Assembly: GCA_025054695.1 (NCBI GenBank)
Contig: JANWZI010000046.1
Span: 1-32,195, forward strand
Length of the DNA: 32,195 nucleotides
Source of the DNA: Myxococcota bacterium
GTDB lineage: Bacteria > Myxococcota_A > Polyangia > Polyangiales > JANWZI01
Direction of reading: 5' to 3'
Positions 16,304-24,950 of this stretch are shown here, piece after piece. The notes below the pieces were generated by a model, which saw only the letters and a list, made by a program, of their open reading frames with translations, was not told where the DNA came from and ran no database searches. Position numbers and translations under genes: made by a program. The first letter of the stretch is position 1. Every line of letters begins with the position of its first letter.

Positions 16304-19300
16304 TCAACGCGGCAAGGGGACCGGTCCGCCGGCCTCGAGGGCGCGCAACGCCTCCTCGGCGTCCTGCTCCCAGCGGCGGTCGCCGCATTCGGCCGCAAGG
16401 CGCAACGTTTCACGAAGCCCGCGGCGCGCGGCCTCGACGTCGCCGAGCGCGTGGTCGGCGAGCGCAAGCAGGTACTTGCTCTGGAGCAGATCCCACACGT
16501 ACCCGTTGCGAAGCGCGTAGTCGTGCGCCTCGACGATTCGCCGACGGCCTTCGTCGGAGCCGAATCGCACGGCGTCGATGTAACCCAGCACCCGCAGGTT
16601 GACGTGCTCGAGCTTCTCGAAGCCGTGCTCGCGCGCCAGCTCGTAGCTCTGCCGCAGCAGCGCGAACGCACGCTTGAAATCGCCCAGGCGCAGCATGCTC
16701 TCGCCCGCGTTGTGCGCGTTGACCGAGGCCTCGTAGGCGAAACCGTGCTCGCGTGCCAGCTCCAGCGCGCGCAGCGAACAGTCGAGTGAGCCCTCGTGGT
16801 CTCGCACATAGTAGCGAACGAGCGCTTCGGTCTTGAGAAGCTCGCACTCGGTGAAGCGGTCCCGATCGCCCGTCGCGAGCTCTCGCGCCCGAGCGAGCGT
16901 CTCCAGGGCGGCCGCCCCTTGCCCCAGCGCCGCACGCGCGAGCGAGAGCGACATGAGACAGCGGACCTGGGCACGCACCTCGCCCGTCCGCGCGCAGAGC
17001 GCCAGAGCCTCCTCCAGGAGCTGGGCGGCGCGCGCGTACTCGCCGTTCTTCGTCTCGCCTTCGGCCGCGCCGAGCGTCGCGTCGCGCAGCAGCGTCACGT
17101 CGCCCAGTCGCGTCGCGATCTCGCGCGCCTTCTCGAGCCACTGGCGCCCTTCGGCAAAGCGATTGGCGTGCACCAACATCCGACCGCGGAGCGTGGCGAA
17201 CCGCGCCACGTACTCGTCACGACCGAGCGATTCGGCCATCTCGTGGGCCGCGGCCATCCGCTCCGCGCCACGCTCCAGATCCCGCGCGCGGAAGCTCAGC
17301 TCTCCCAGACGGCGGTACAGCTCGAGCAGCCGTTCCCGATCGGCGCCGGGCCAGCCCACCATGAGCTCCACGGCGCGCCCGACGGCCGCAGCCGCCGCGG
17401 CCAGGGCGTGTTCGTTCTCGAATCGGTCGGCGGCGCGGACGTACCACGCGACGGCCTCGGCGCGCCGTCCGGCGAGCCGGTGATGCTCGGCCAGGCGCTC
17501 GGCCGCCTCGTCGAGCCGGTCCGGATGCAGCGTCTCGATGGCCTCGGCGACGGCGCCATGCAGCTCGCGTCGTCCCTCCAGCGCGAGGCCCTCGTAGAGC
17601 ACCTCGCGCACCAGCTCGTGCGCGAAGGCCATCTCCGCCGCCGGCTTGCCCGTGAGCACGTGTCGTCGAACCAAGCCCTCGAGCGCGCTGCGCACCGTCT
17701 CCATGGGCTGCGCGAGCACCCGCGCGACGACGTCGGCAGTGAAGCGCTCGCCGATCACGGCCGCCACCTGCAAGAGCTGACGCTGCAGCGGGGCGAGCCT
17801 TCCGAGGCGCGAGGCCACGATGCCACGCAGCGTCTTGGGCACTTCGAGCGCGGCGACGGCCGCCCGATACGAGACCTTCCCCTCGCGTACCTCGATCGCG
17901 CGCGCCTCCATGAGCGCCCCCAGATACTCCTCGACGAATAGCGGATTGCCCGCGCTCTTCGACGTGACGTCGGCGAGCAAGTCCATCGGGATCTCGTCGA
18001 CCCCGAGCCGCACCCCGACCAACCGCACAACGTCCTCGTCCGAGAGCGGACCAAGCTCGATCGTCTCGTAGCCCGGAAGGTCGCTCCACGCGTGCACGAA
18101 TCCCGGCCGGTACGCGAGCACGACGACCAGACGCGTCTCGCGCGTCTCTCGCAGCAGACCGTCGACGACGGCCTGCGACTCGTCGTCCATCGCCTCGGCC
18201 CCGTCGAACGCGAGTACGGTGAGCCGATCCTCCGCGAGCTTGTGGGCGATACGCGTGAGCACCCCGCGCAGGACGCGGACCGGATCCTCGGGCGCGGCGG
18301 CCTCGACCCCGAACAGGGACTCCACCCATGCCAGTTCGGAGGCACCCACGCCGAGCTCGCGGAGTCGCCCGATCTTGTCCCGGACGACGGTCGGTGCATC
18401 GATCTCCTCGATGCCGAGCACAACCCGAAGCAGCTCGTGCACGGCCGAAAACGGCACGTCCCGCCCCTGACGCGCCACGCTCGCGACGACCATGCCCACG
18501 TCGTGACCCCCCAGCCGCAGTCGCCGTGCCGACTCCGACAGCAGCCGGCTTTTGCCCATGCCGGCCTCGCCGACGATGGCCAGGACCCGACGGCGCCGCT
18601 TGGTCGCCAGGGCGAGCACCTCGCCGATGCGGCGCAGCTCCTGCTTGCGGCCCACGAAGCGTCCTTGCGCCTCGGACCGATCGCGTTCCGACGCAACGAC
18701 GAACCACCGCGCCTGCGCGCCGGACTCCGCGGGCTGCTCCCGCAGCTCGAAGCCTGCTCGCAGCATCGCCTCCGCGGCCTGGCTCGCGACGAGGTCCCCC
18801 TCGCCGGCGCGTTCGGATGCAGCCTGCGCACCGCGAAGAACCGCCTCGTACGACTCGTCGCGTACGAGCTCGCCCGAAAGGTCCACGTGCAGCCGCCCCG
18901 CGTGCAGCCCCGCGCCGACGTCGCGGATCCCTTCCTTTCGCAGCAGCGCCTGCACGCGCAAGCCGCAACGGGCCGCCCCTTCGGTATCGCGTCCGTCCGG
19001 ATCGACGGTCCCGAACAGAACGTGCAGCCGTGTCCCGTCGCCGGATACGGCCCGTTCGACCACGACGCCCCCGTGTCTTCGGAACACGGAGTGCAGCGCG
19101 TCGAGCTCGCCCCCCGCCGGAAGCCGCACGCACAGCGCCGTCACGTCGCGCCGCTCGACCTGCTGCCGGACGAGCCCCAGGCCGCTGGTCGTCGGCCTGC
19201 GAACGCCCGTCGCCGAGGCGGCGCCGGGTCGCCGCGTGACCCGCGCGGCCGGAACCTCGACGGGAGTCGCATCGCGCAGGGCCTCGGCCCCATCGACGTC

Positions 19301-20275
19301 GAACGCGAGTCGAAGACGCTGCGCCTGCCCGGGCTGGAGACGTGTCTCGGCGCTGACCTGCTCGACGTAACGGGCCAGCTCGTGCGCCCCGATGCGTCGC
19401 CCCGCCGTGTAGAGGAACTGGACGAGCTCCTGGTACAGACGTTCCGCGCTCGCGATGCGCGCGTCGCGATCCGGGTGCATGGCGCGCGCCACGATGTCCG
19501 CGAGCTCGGCGGGCACGTGCGGCGCCACCTCCGTGAGCGGCGCAACGCGCCCCTGACGGACGCGCAGCAACGTGTCGTAATCGGAGCCCGCGACGAAGGG
19601 ATTGAAACCGGCGAGCGTCTCGTACAGGCAAACCCCCAAGGCGAACAGATCGGTCCGCGCGTCCACCTCGCGCCCCTCGGCCTGCTCGGGCGACATGTAG
19701 GCGTACTTGCCCTTGACCACGCCCTCCTCGGCGCCGTCCTCGACGATGGTGCGCGCCTTCGCGATGCCGAAATCGGTGAGCTTGACCTCGCCCTCGAACG
19801 AGACGAGCACGTTCTGCGGCGAGACGTCGCGATGCACGATGTGCAGGGGCCGGTGCTCCGCGTCGCGTCGCCGGTGCGCGTAATCGAGCGCGCGCGCCAC
19901 CTCCCCGGCCACGTAGACTGCGAGCTCGACGGGCATCGGACGATTCGCACGGCGACCCAGCCGCAACAGCGTCGCCAGGTCGTGTCCCCCCACGTACTCC
20001 ATCGCGATGAAGTAGCGGCCGTCGACCAGACCGAGGTCGAAGACCTGCACGATGTTCGCGTGGCTCAGGTGGACCGCAAGCTTGGCCTCGGCGACGAACA
20101 TCTCGACGAAGCGCGGGTTGCGCGACAGCTCGGGCAGGATGCGTTTGACGACGAGAATCTTCTCGAAGCCCTCCACGCCGTGGGACTTGGCCTTGTACAC
20201 CTCGGCCATGCCGCCCCGGGCGAGCAGCTCGAGCAACTGATACTTGCCGAAGACGACGGGAGCCTGCTCGGGCAT
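16304..20275 (-). CDS. Ser/Thr protein kinase fused to degenerate cyclase-like, ATPase and TPR domains
   Basis: The 1,323-residue protein starts with a Hanks kinase (about 11-290): glycine loop LLARGGMAEVY, K44, catalytic HRD with D150, N155 and DFG D168, so an active kinase. A region at about 375-510 resembles a class III cyclase domain but lacks the first metal aspartate and the adenine lysine, so it is probably inactive. An ATPase follows, with Walker A GEAGMGKS (569-576) and a typical VGRKQEL entry (541-547). The last 400 residues are TPR-like helical repeats. This resembles kinase-AAA-TPR regulators common in Myxococcota. I chose the ATG at 20275; the frame continues to 20572 only through a hexamer tract. 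No membrane helix is seen, so it is cytosolic. It is monocistronic. Confidence 0.93.
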   Translation of the reverse strand: MPEQAPVVFGKYQLLELLARGGMAEVYKAKSHGVEGFEKILVVKRILPELSRNPRFVEMFVAEAKLAVHLSHANIVQVFDLGLVDGRYFIAMEYVGGHDLATLLRLGRRANRPMPVELAVYVAGEVARALDYAHRRRDAEHRPLHIVHRDVSPQNVLVSFEGEVKLTDFGIAKARTIVEDGAEEGVVKGKYAYMSPEQAEGREVDARTDLFALGVCLYETLAGFNPFVAGSDYDTLLRVRQGRVAPLTEVAPHVPAELADIVARAMHPDRDARIASAERLYQELVQFLYTAGRRIGAHELARYVEQVSAETRLQPGQAQRLRLAFDVDGAEALRDATPVEVPAARVTRRPGAASATGVRRPTTSGLGLVRQQVERRDVTALCVRLPAGGELDALHSVFRRHGGVVVERAVSGDGTRLHVLFGTVDPDGRDTEGAARCGLRVQALLRKEGIRDVGAGLHAGRLHVDLSGELVRDESYEAVLRGAQAASERAGEGDLVASQAAEAMLRAGFELREQPAESGAQARWFVVASERDRSEAQGRFVGRKQELRRIGEVLALATKRRRRVLAIVGEAGMGKSRLLSESARRLRLGGHDVGMVVASVARQGRDVPFSAVHELLRVVLGIEEIDAPTVVRDKIGRLRELGVGASELAWVESLFGVEAAAPEDPVRVLRGVLTRIAHKLAEDRLTVLAFDGAEAMDDESQAVVDGLLRETRETRLVVVLAYRPGFVHAWSDLPGYETIELGPLSDEDVVRLVGVRLGVDEIPMDLLADVTSKSAGNPLFVEEYLGALMEARAIEVREGKVSYRAAVAALEVPKTLRGIVASRLGRLAPLQRQLLQVAAVIGERFTADVVARVLAQPMETVRSALEGLVRRHVLTGKPAAEMAFAHELVREVLYEGLALEGRRELHGAVAEAIETLHPDRLDEAAERLAEHHRLAGRRAEAVAWYVRAADRFENEHALAAAAAAVGRAVELMVGWPGADRERLLELYRRLGELSFRARDLERGAERMAAAHEMAESLGRDEYVARFATLRGRMLVHANRFAEGRQWLEKAREIATRLGDVTLLRDATLGAAEGETKNGEYARAAQLLEEALALCARTGEVRAQVRCLMSLSLARAALGQGAAALETLARARELATGDRDRFTECELLKTEALVRYYVRDHEGSLDCSLRALELAREHGFAYEASVNAHNAGESMLRLGDFKRAFALLRQSYELAREHGFEKLEHVNLRVLGYIDAVRFGSDEGRRRIVEAHDYALRNGYVWDLLQSKYLLALADHALGDVEAARRGLRETLRLAAECGDRRWEQDAEEALRALEAGGPVPLPR

Positions 20276-20344
20276 CGGTCGCGCACGGCCTCCGGCCAGG
20301 CCGCAATCGCGCAGCGGCGACCCCGGCCCACCGTCCGCCCGATC

Positions 20345-20373
20345 AGGATAAACCGCCGCGCGCGAGCGGTCGA
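20345..20373 (-). promoter_or_regulatory. Candidate promoter of the multidomain kinase gene
   Basis: On the minus strand, -35 TCGACC (20373-20368) and -10 TATCCT (20350-20345) are 17 bp apart. The leader to the ATG at 20275 would be about 60 to 65 nt, longer than for other genes here. Confidence 0.4.
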
Positions 20374-20391
20374 CCCTGCCGTGCGAGCTTC

Positions 20392-20493
20392 GACTCCGAC
20401 TCGGGTTCGGTCTCGGGCTCGGACACGGACTCGGTTTCCGGCTTGGACTCTGGCTCCGACTCGGACTCGGGCTCGGACTCGGACTCGGACGCC
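20392..20493 (-). repeat. GAGNCC hexamer tract 9 (inverse orientation)
   Basis: Seventeen units in exact register, GACTCG/GGCTCG on the plus strand, between the MBL-fold gene and the kinase gene, which are codirectional but in separate transcription units. Confidence 0.92.
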
Positions 20494-20549
20494 GAATCAG
20501 CCGACGACCCGAGAACCACAGCCTCCTTCGAACGACTCCACGCGCCCCG

Positions 20550-21308
20550 TCACACGTCCACCTCGAGCCCATCGTCCGCGATGGCGACCTCGCCCCGATA
20601 CCCGCCCTGGCGAACTTGAGCGACGACGTCGACTGCGTCGGTCTCTGGATACAGGTGGGTGAGCAGCAGCCGCCCGACGCCCGCCTCGGCCGCCATGCGA
20701 CCCGCTTCGAATGCGTTCAGGTGCCGGTCCGAGGCGCGCCCAGCCGGATAACTGCACTCGACGAGCGCCAGATCCGCGCCGCGGAGCAACGCGACGAGCG
20801 CGGCGCACGGTCCGCTGTCGCCGCTGAATGCGAGCGTGCGTCCCGCGCAGCGCACGCGAACACCGAGCGCCCCCGGCACGTGCTGCACGTGCCGGGCCTC
20901 GACGTCGAAGGGGCCGTCGCTCCACGCTTCTCGGTCCCGCAGCTCGACGACCTCGACGCGACCCACTGCGCCCTCGAGCGCGAGCCCGTACAGGCTCGCC
21001 AGGGCGTCGAGGTGCGCGCGGTGCCCCTGCGGGCCCACCAGACGCAGGACCGTGTCCGTCCCCGGCGCGACGAGCGCGCGCGCGAACAGCACCGCGGCCA
21101 GATCCGCGCAATGGTCGACGTGATGGTGCGTGACCAGCACGCCCCGAACCGCCTCGTGCCTGATGCCGTGCTTCGGCCAGCGGCGGCTGCTGCCGGGGCC
21201 GCATTCGAGCAGCAACCAGCTACCGTCGGGCGCGCGCAGCGCGTAGCCGCTCGCCCCGCGCCGAGGGTGCGCGATCGCCGTACCCGAGCCGAGCACGCAC
21301 AGTCTCAC
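20550..21308 (-). CDS. MBL-fold metallo-hydrolase, RNase Z-like
   Basis: The 252-residue protein is a metallo-beta-lactamase-fold hydrolase. The metal motif HxHxDH is H61-H-H63-V-D65-H66, within VTHHHVDHCADL. A GDSGPC segment supplies the bridging aspartate and a LLTHLYPETD segment the late histidine. The N-terminus LCVLGSGTAIAHPRRGASGY is typical of the RNase Z/ElaC-like branch, which includes tRNA 3' processing enzymes and phosphodiesterases. I cannot see the long exosite arm of true RNase Z, so substrate is open. The start is a GTG at 21308. It is last in an operon, 29 bp after the PrkA-type kinase stop. Confidence 0.88.
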   Translation of the reverse strand: MRLCVLGSGTAIAHPRRGASGYALRAPDGSWLLLECGPGSSRRWPKHGIRHEAVRGVLVTHHHVDHCADLAAVLFARALVAPGTDTVLRLVGPQGHRAHLDALASLYGLALEGAVGRVEVVELRDREAWSDGPFDVEARHVQHVPGALGVRVRCAGRTLAFSGDSGPCAALVALLRGADLALVECSYPAGRASDRHLNAFEAGRMAAEAGVGRLLLTHLYPETDAVDVVAQVRQGGYRGEVAIADDGLEVDV

Positions 21309-21337
21309 CGCAGGGCTCCCGCGACCATCTCGACCGT

Positions 21338-23566
21338 TCAGCCCACGTAGCGCTCGCGCACCAGTTCCCCGAGCGCCACCTGCAGGCTCGCGTCCTGATA
21401 ACCGTGGCGCGCGATCATCGCATCGCGTGTCGCACGGGCGCGCGCGAGCCGCTCGGGGTCGGTGGGCGGCGCCCCGTCGAGCAACGCGAGCACGTCGCGG
21501 GCGATCTGCCCGATCTGCCGCGCGCGCTCGACGTAGTAGGCCTCGCGCAATCGCTCGATGTGACGGGGAAAGATCGCCGCGTTGTCGACCTTCTGGCCCG
21601 GGTGGTCGATCGCCCACGCCGCGATCGCGCCGATGAGCCCGCGACGGAACTCATCCGGCGTCCCGCGCACCTCGAGCATGGCCTCCACGCGTTGCATCAG
21701 GTCGGTGTCCGGCTCCTCGTCGCGACCCGTGAGCGGGTTGAACACCTTCTCGCGCTTGAGCCAGTACGAGACGTGCGTCACGTAGCGATCGAACAGCTCG
21801 CGGTGCCGGCTTTCCTCAACGAGCCCCGTCGCCTCACGCAGCTCCTCGTCGACGCGATCGAGCCAGCGCGCGCGCACCAGCCGGACGAAGCCCCGGTGAT
21901 CGCCGTAGCCACGATCGGGAGTCTGCCGCAGGAACTCGTAATCCTGCCGCTGACAGAACGCCTCGATGCGCTCGAGCACCGCCAGCGGCGACAGGCATGC
22001 GGAGCGCGCATCGCCGGCCGCTTCGAGCAGGATCGCCCGCATCTCGCGCGGCGATGCGCCCGTCAGTCCCTCGTAGTCGGCCACGGCGTCGAACTCACGG
22101 CGCACGGCAGCAAGGTTGGCCCGCAGCAGCTTCTGGTCCTCGGTGGACAGTCGTCTCGGCAGGCGCCCCTCGGCGTACAGGTCGGCCTTCTCGAGCGGGG
22201 TCAGATCGGCGGCGATGCGTCCGACGGCCGACGAATCGTAGCGGTCCGGCGCGGCCCGCCGCAGCCGCGTGAGCACGGCCCAGAGCGCCGCGACGAACGT
22301 CGCGTGCGGCGCGACGTGGCGGTCGACGTGGGGAACGATTTGCGCGTCGTAGATCGCCTGTTCGGCGCGCCAGTCGAGCAGATACGGAACGCGGATGAAG
22401 TGGATCCGACCCCGAAACGAGGCGTATTCGGGATGTTCGCGGAACGCGCGCAAATGAGCCTCGTTGCTCGAGGCGACGAGCACGGCGTTGAGCTGCAGGA
22501 TGCTGAGCGGCAGCGGCACTTCCCCCGTCTCGATGGCCGTCAGCAGATATTTCCAAGTTTCCAGCGGGCGTTTGAGCAGATCCGCATATTCGAGCAGGCC
22601 GCCGGACGCGTCGACCAGCTCGCCGAACGATTCGTGCAGGCCGAGCGCGGCGAGCGAGGCGGGCAGTTGCGCGAGGGAACGGTCGACGGTGAGCTGGCGC
22701 TCCCCCGCGTCCACCTGCAACTGCGGCCCGATGGTCACCGCGCCCTGTCGGTGCCGTCGCGAGATCGTCCAGCGCTCGACGCGGACGTGATCGAGGACTC
22801 GACCCAGGTCGCCGCGGTAGCTCGTCAGCAGCGCATCGAAGACGAGCTGGTTCTTGTGGCCGAGCGAGCCGTTCCACAGGTGCGCCGGCACGGATACGGG
22901 GCACCCGCGCTCCCGCTCGATGCGCTCGAGCAGCCGGCGCCGTTCCTCGACCGGCAGCACGAGCAGCGGGTGCTCGCGAAGCTCGCTCGCGATGCGCACC
23001 TCGACCTGCGCGTCCTCGAGGTGGGCGTAACTGCCCCGCGGACGGCCGGCCTCGTCGGTCGAACCGAAGCCGATCGCCTTGCCGTCGCGCCCGCGCGGGA
23101 AAACCCACGAGAAGCGGTACAGCGCCCCCTCGTCGAGCGTGCTGTAGTGCTCGAGGGCGCGCACCAGGGCCGCGACGAACGTGCTCTTGGCGCTGCCGTT
23201 CGGACCGTGCAGCAGCACGAGCCGGTTGGGCCGTCCCTCGCGCGCGAAGGCCTCGAGCACGGAAACGAACGCGTTTTGCACCTCCTCGTGCCCGACGAGC
23301 GCGGCGACGCCGGAGGCCGTGCGCGGCTCGAACGGCAGGTCGAAGACGAGGTAGCGACGAGCCACACCGCCCGGGCGAGTCACCTCGCGGGTTCCGTAGT
23401 GCCGAATGCAGTCGAGCAAGTAACGGCTCGCGTCGCGCAGATGCCGCTCGGGATGCTCCGCGACGAGCGCGACGAACTGCTCGAACGAGAGCACGCGTCG
23501 CTGCGCCTCGAAGCGCGTCCGGACCGAGTCGCGCGCCTCGGCGAGCCAGTCGCGTGCGTCACTCAC
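21338..23566 (-). CDS. PrkA-type serine kinase / AAA ATPase
   Basis: The 742-residue protein matches the PrkA (YeaG) family: an N-terminal AAA domain with Walker A LLHGPNGSAKST (118-129), a central NGSLGHKNQLVFDALL-type segment, NAVLVASSNEAHLRAF, and a C-terminal region with VSYWLKREKVFNPLTGRDEE. PrkA proteins act in starvation and sporulation signalling in other bacteria; some are now thought to be AAA proteases. The usual length is about 640 to 690, so this one is slightly long. The start is a GTG at 23566, 11 bp after the stop of the upstream lipoprotein gene. The usual neighbours yeaH and spoVR/ycgB are absent; here it is between a DsbD-alpha-like lipoprotein and an MBL hydrolase. Confidence 0.9.
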   Translation of the reverse strand: MSDARDWLAEARDSVRTRFEAQRRVLSFEQFVALVAEHPERHLRDASRYLLDCIRHYGTREVTRPGGVARRYLVFDLPFEPRTASGVAALVGHEEVQNAFVSVLEAFAREGRPNRLVLLHGPNGSAKSTFVAALVRALEHYSTLDEGALYRFSWVFPRGRDGKAIGFGSTDEAGRPRGSYAHLEDAQVEVRIASELREHPLLVLPVEERRRLLERIERERGCPVSVPAHLWNGSLGHKNQLVFDALLTSYRGDLGRVLDHVRVERWTISRRHRQGAVTIGPQLQVDAGERQLTVDRSLAQLPASLAALGLHESFGELVDASGGLLEYADLLKRPLETWKYLLTAIETGEVPLPLSILQLNAVLVASSNEAHLRAFREHPEYASFRGRIHFIRVPYLLDWRAEQAIYDAQIVPHVDRHVAPHATFVAALWAVLTRLRRAAPDRYDSSAVGRIAADLTPLEKADLYAEGRLPRRLSTEDQKLLRANLAAVRREFDAVADYEGLTGASPREMRAILLEAAGDARSACLSPLAVLERIEAFCQRQDYEFLRQTPDRGYGDHRGFVRLVRARWLDRVDEELREATGLVEESRHRELFDRYVTHVSYWLKREKVFNPLTGRDEEPDTDLMQRVEAMLEVRGTPDEFRRGLIGAIAAWAIDHPGQKVDNAAIFPRHIERLREAYYVERARQIGQIARDVLALLDGAPPTDPERLARARATRDAMIARHGYQDASLQVALGELVRERYVG

Positions 23567-23577
23567 GGCGCCTGCGC

Positions 23578-24090
23578 TCAGCGCACGGGAAGCACGACGG
23601 CCACCGTCCGCTCGTCGGGGAGGCAGTTCTCCGGCGTGCAAACCGCGAAGGAGACCTTCGCTTCGACGCGATGGTCGCCGGCGTCGTTCGGCGTGAAGCC
23701 GACGTCGAAGCGGGCTCGCTCGGGCCCGAAATCGGCCGCGTCGGTCCGTTCGAGGCGGCTGCGGGCGAGGGCCACCGCCGGGGGCGCCGTCAGCTCGACG
23801 CGGATCGGATATTCCTCGTTGACGTGCCAGCCGTCGCCCGGAGTCAGCGTGATGCCGAAGCTGCCGGCGGTGCCCCGCGTGTACGGACCGCCCGCCCGCG
23901 CGCGGAGCTCGAACGCGGCCTCGCGCACGACGGCCTCGGCCGACGCGCCGGCCGGCGCCGGACGCGCCGGATCGGGCTCGGCACGCACCGATGGCGCGGG
24001 CGCAGCGGATGGCTGTGGCGACTGTACGGTCGTCCGCTCGCCACATCCCGTCGGAAGCAAACCCACGATCACGAGTGCAACCCGATGCAT
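23578..24090 (-). CDS. Lipoprotein with DsbD-alpha-like domain
   Basis: The 170-residue protein has a short signal MHRVALVIVGLLPTGCG with candidate lipidated C16; the lipobox has Pro at -3 and is therefore imperfect. A Pro/Ala/Ser-rich spacer (about 20-55) leads to a beta-sandwich domain (about 60-170). Its end, VCTPENCLPDE, has two cysteines (C151, C156) in the arrangement seen in the N-terminal domain of the thiol:disulfide interchange protein DsbD. A redox-active or structural disulfide in the periplasm is possible. No DsbD membrane domain is nearby. It is first in the operon with the PrkA-type kinase. The ATG at 24090 overlaps, divergently, the best start of the next gene on the plus strand. 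Confidence 0.75.
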   Translation of the reverse strand: MHRVALVIVGLLPTGCGERTTVQSPQPSAAPAPSVRAEPDPARPAPAGASAEAVVREAAFELRARAGGPYTRGTAGSFGITLTPGDGWHVNEEYPIRVELTAPPAVALARSRLERTDAADFGPERARFDVGFTPNDAGDHRVEAKVSFAVCTPENCLPDERTVAVVLPVR

Positions 24091-24933
24091 GCGACCTCCG
24101 CAGGCTCGATTCTGAGGGCTCGTGCCCGGCCGATCCAGTCCGATCGGGTCCGCCGCGCGTTCATCGCCGGCATTTGCGCGCTCGGGGCCTCGCACTGCGC
24201 CTGTGGGCCCCCGCGTCTCGCGACAAGCTCTGCGCGGCCCGTCGCGCTGCTGGCGGCGTCCGACTGGGGCGCGCTCGACGCACAGGGCAACCCCGCCGAC
24301 GATCGCGCACCGGGCTGCGGCGCGGGCACCGATTGCTGGCTTGAATTCGATACCGCCCGCGTGAGCGCCGCCCCGCTCCGGCGCGTCCGGCTCCGCCTCG
24401 GCCCGGACCTCGATGCAGCAGCGCTGACCGCGCCCGTCGTGCTCCACGCCTACCTCGGACACCGCGCAGGATCGCGGGCCGAAGCGCGGCCTCACGGTGC
24501 GCCGATTGCGTCGGCGCGTCTCGAGCCCGGCGCTCCACGCGTGATTGAGCTCGACGTGACCGAAGCCTGGAGGCCGGACCGACCCCTGCTCGTCGTCGTG
24601 GCGGCGCGCGGTCCGGGCGCCTCGCGCCTACGTCTCGCGATGCCGTCCAGCACCGATCGCACCCGTCGACCTCGACTGCTGGTGTGGCGGCGGCGGCGCG
24701 CTGCCACGCTGTCTCGGACTCGAGCTCGAGCTCGGATTCGGGCTCGGGCTCGGACACCGAGTCCGGCGCGCGCTCGATCTCCGTCGCGGACACGGATACG
24801 AGCTCGGGCTCGGTACGGGTCTCGATCTCGCGCCCGCACTCGGTTCGCATCTCGCAATCCGACACGCCCTCACACCTTGCGCCGGGCACCAACGCGGAGG
24901 ACCTGCGCGCGCACCGGACCCCGTTCGCGCTAG
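24085..24933 (+). CDS. Putative DNRLRE-like lipoprotein with repeat-derived C-terminal tail
   Basis: The 282-residue frame has a hydrophobic segment (about 25-37) ending in GASHCAC, candidate lipidation at C38. A beta-rich region (about 90-201) follows, with IELDVTEAW (154-162), PLLVVVAARG and RPRLLVW, typical of DNRLRE surface domains. After about residue 202 the frame runs through a hexamer tract, adding some 75 Arg/Ala/Thr/Pro-rich residues that look like noise. The ancestral gene probably ended near 24710. The start is uncertain: the ATG at 24085 overlaps the divergent lipoprotein start and gives a long basic N-region. The stop lies 17 bp before the next gene, so the pair may form an operon. 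The function is unknown. Confidence 0.55.
   Translation: MHATSAGSILRARARPIQSDRVRRAFIAGICALGASHCACGPPRLATSSARPVALLAASDWGALDAQGNPADDRAPGCGAGTDCWLEFDTARVSAAPLRRVRLRLGPDLDAAALTAPVVLHAYLGHRAGSRAEARPHGAPIASARLEPGAPRVIELDVTEAWRPDRPLLVVVAARGPGASRLRLAMPSSTDRTRRPRLLVWRRRRAATLSRTRARARIRARARTPSPARARSPSRTRIRARARYGSRSRARTRFASRNPTRPHTLRRAPTRRTCARTGPRSR
24711..24854 (-). repeat. GAGNCC hexamer tract 10 (inverse orientation, 24 units)
   Basis: Twenty-four diverged units in 6-nt register from GTCTCG to ATCTCG. It forms the 3' part of the DNRLRE-like frame and reaches to about 80 bp before the stop at 24933. Confidence 0.85.
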
Positions 24934-24950
24934 TCTCTGAAGCCACGACG

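Noticed and set aside
18092-20662. Long plus-strand open frame opposite the multidomain kinase
   Set aside because: It is antisense to the kinase and ATPase domains, which have intact motifs, and its end is read from hexamer tract 9.
21404-24115. Long plus-strand open frame opposite the PrkA-type gene
   Set aside because: An antisense shadow caused by high GC at third positions; the minus strand encodes a full PrkA-family protein.
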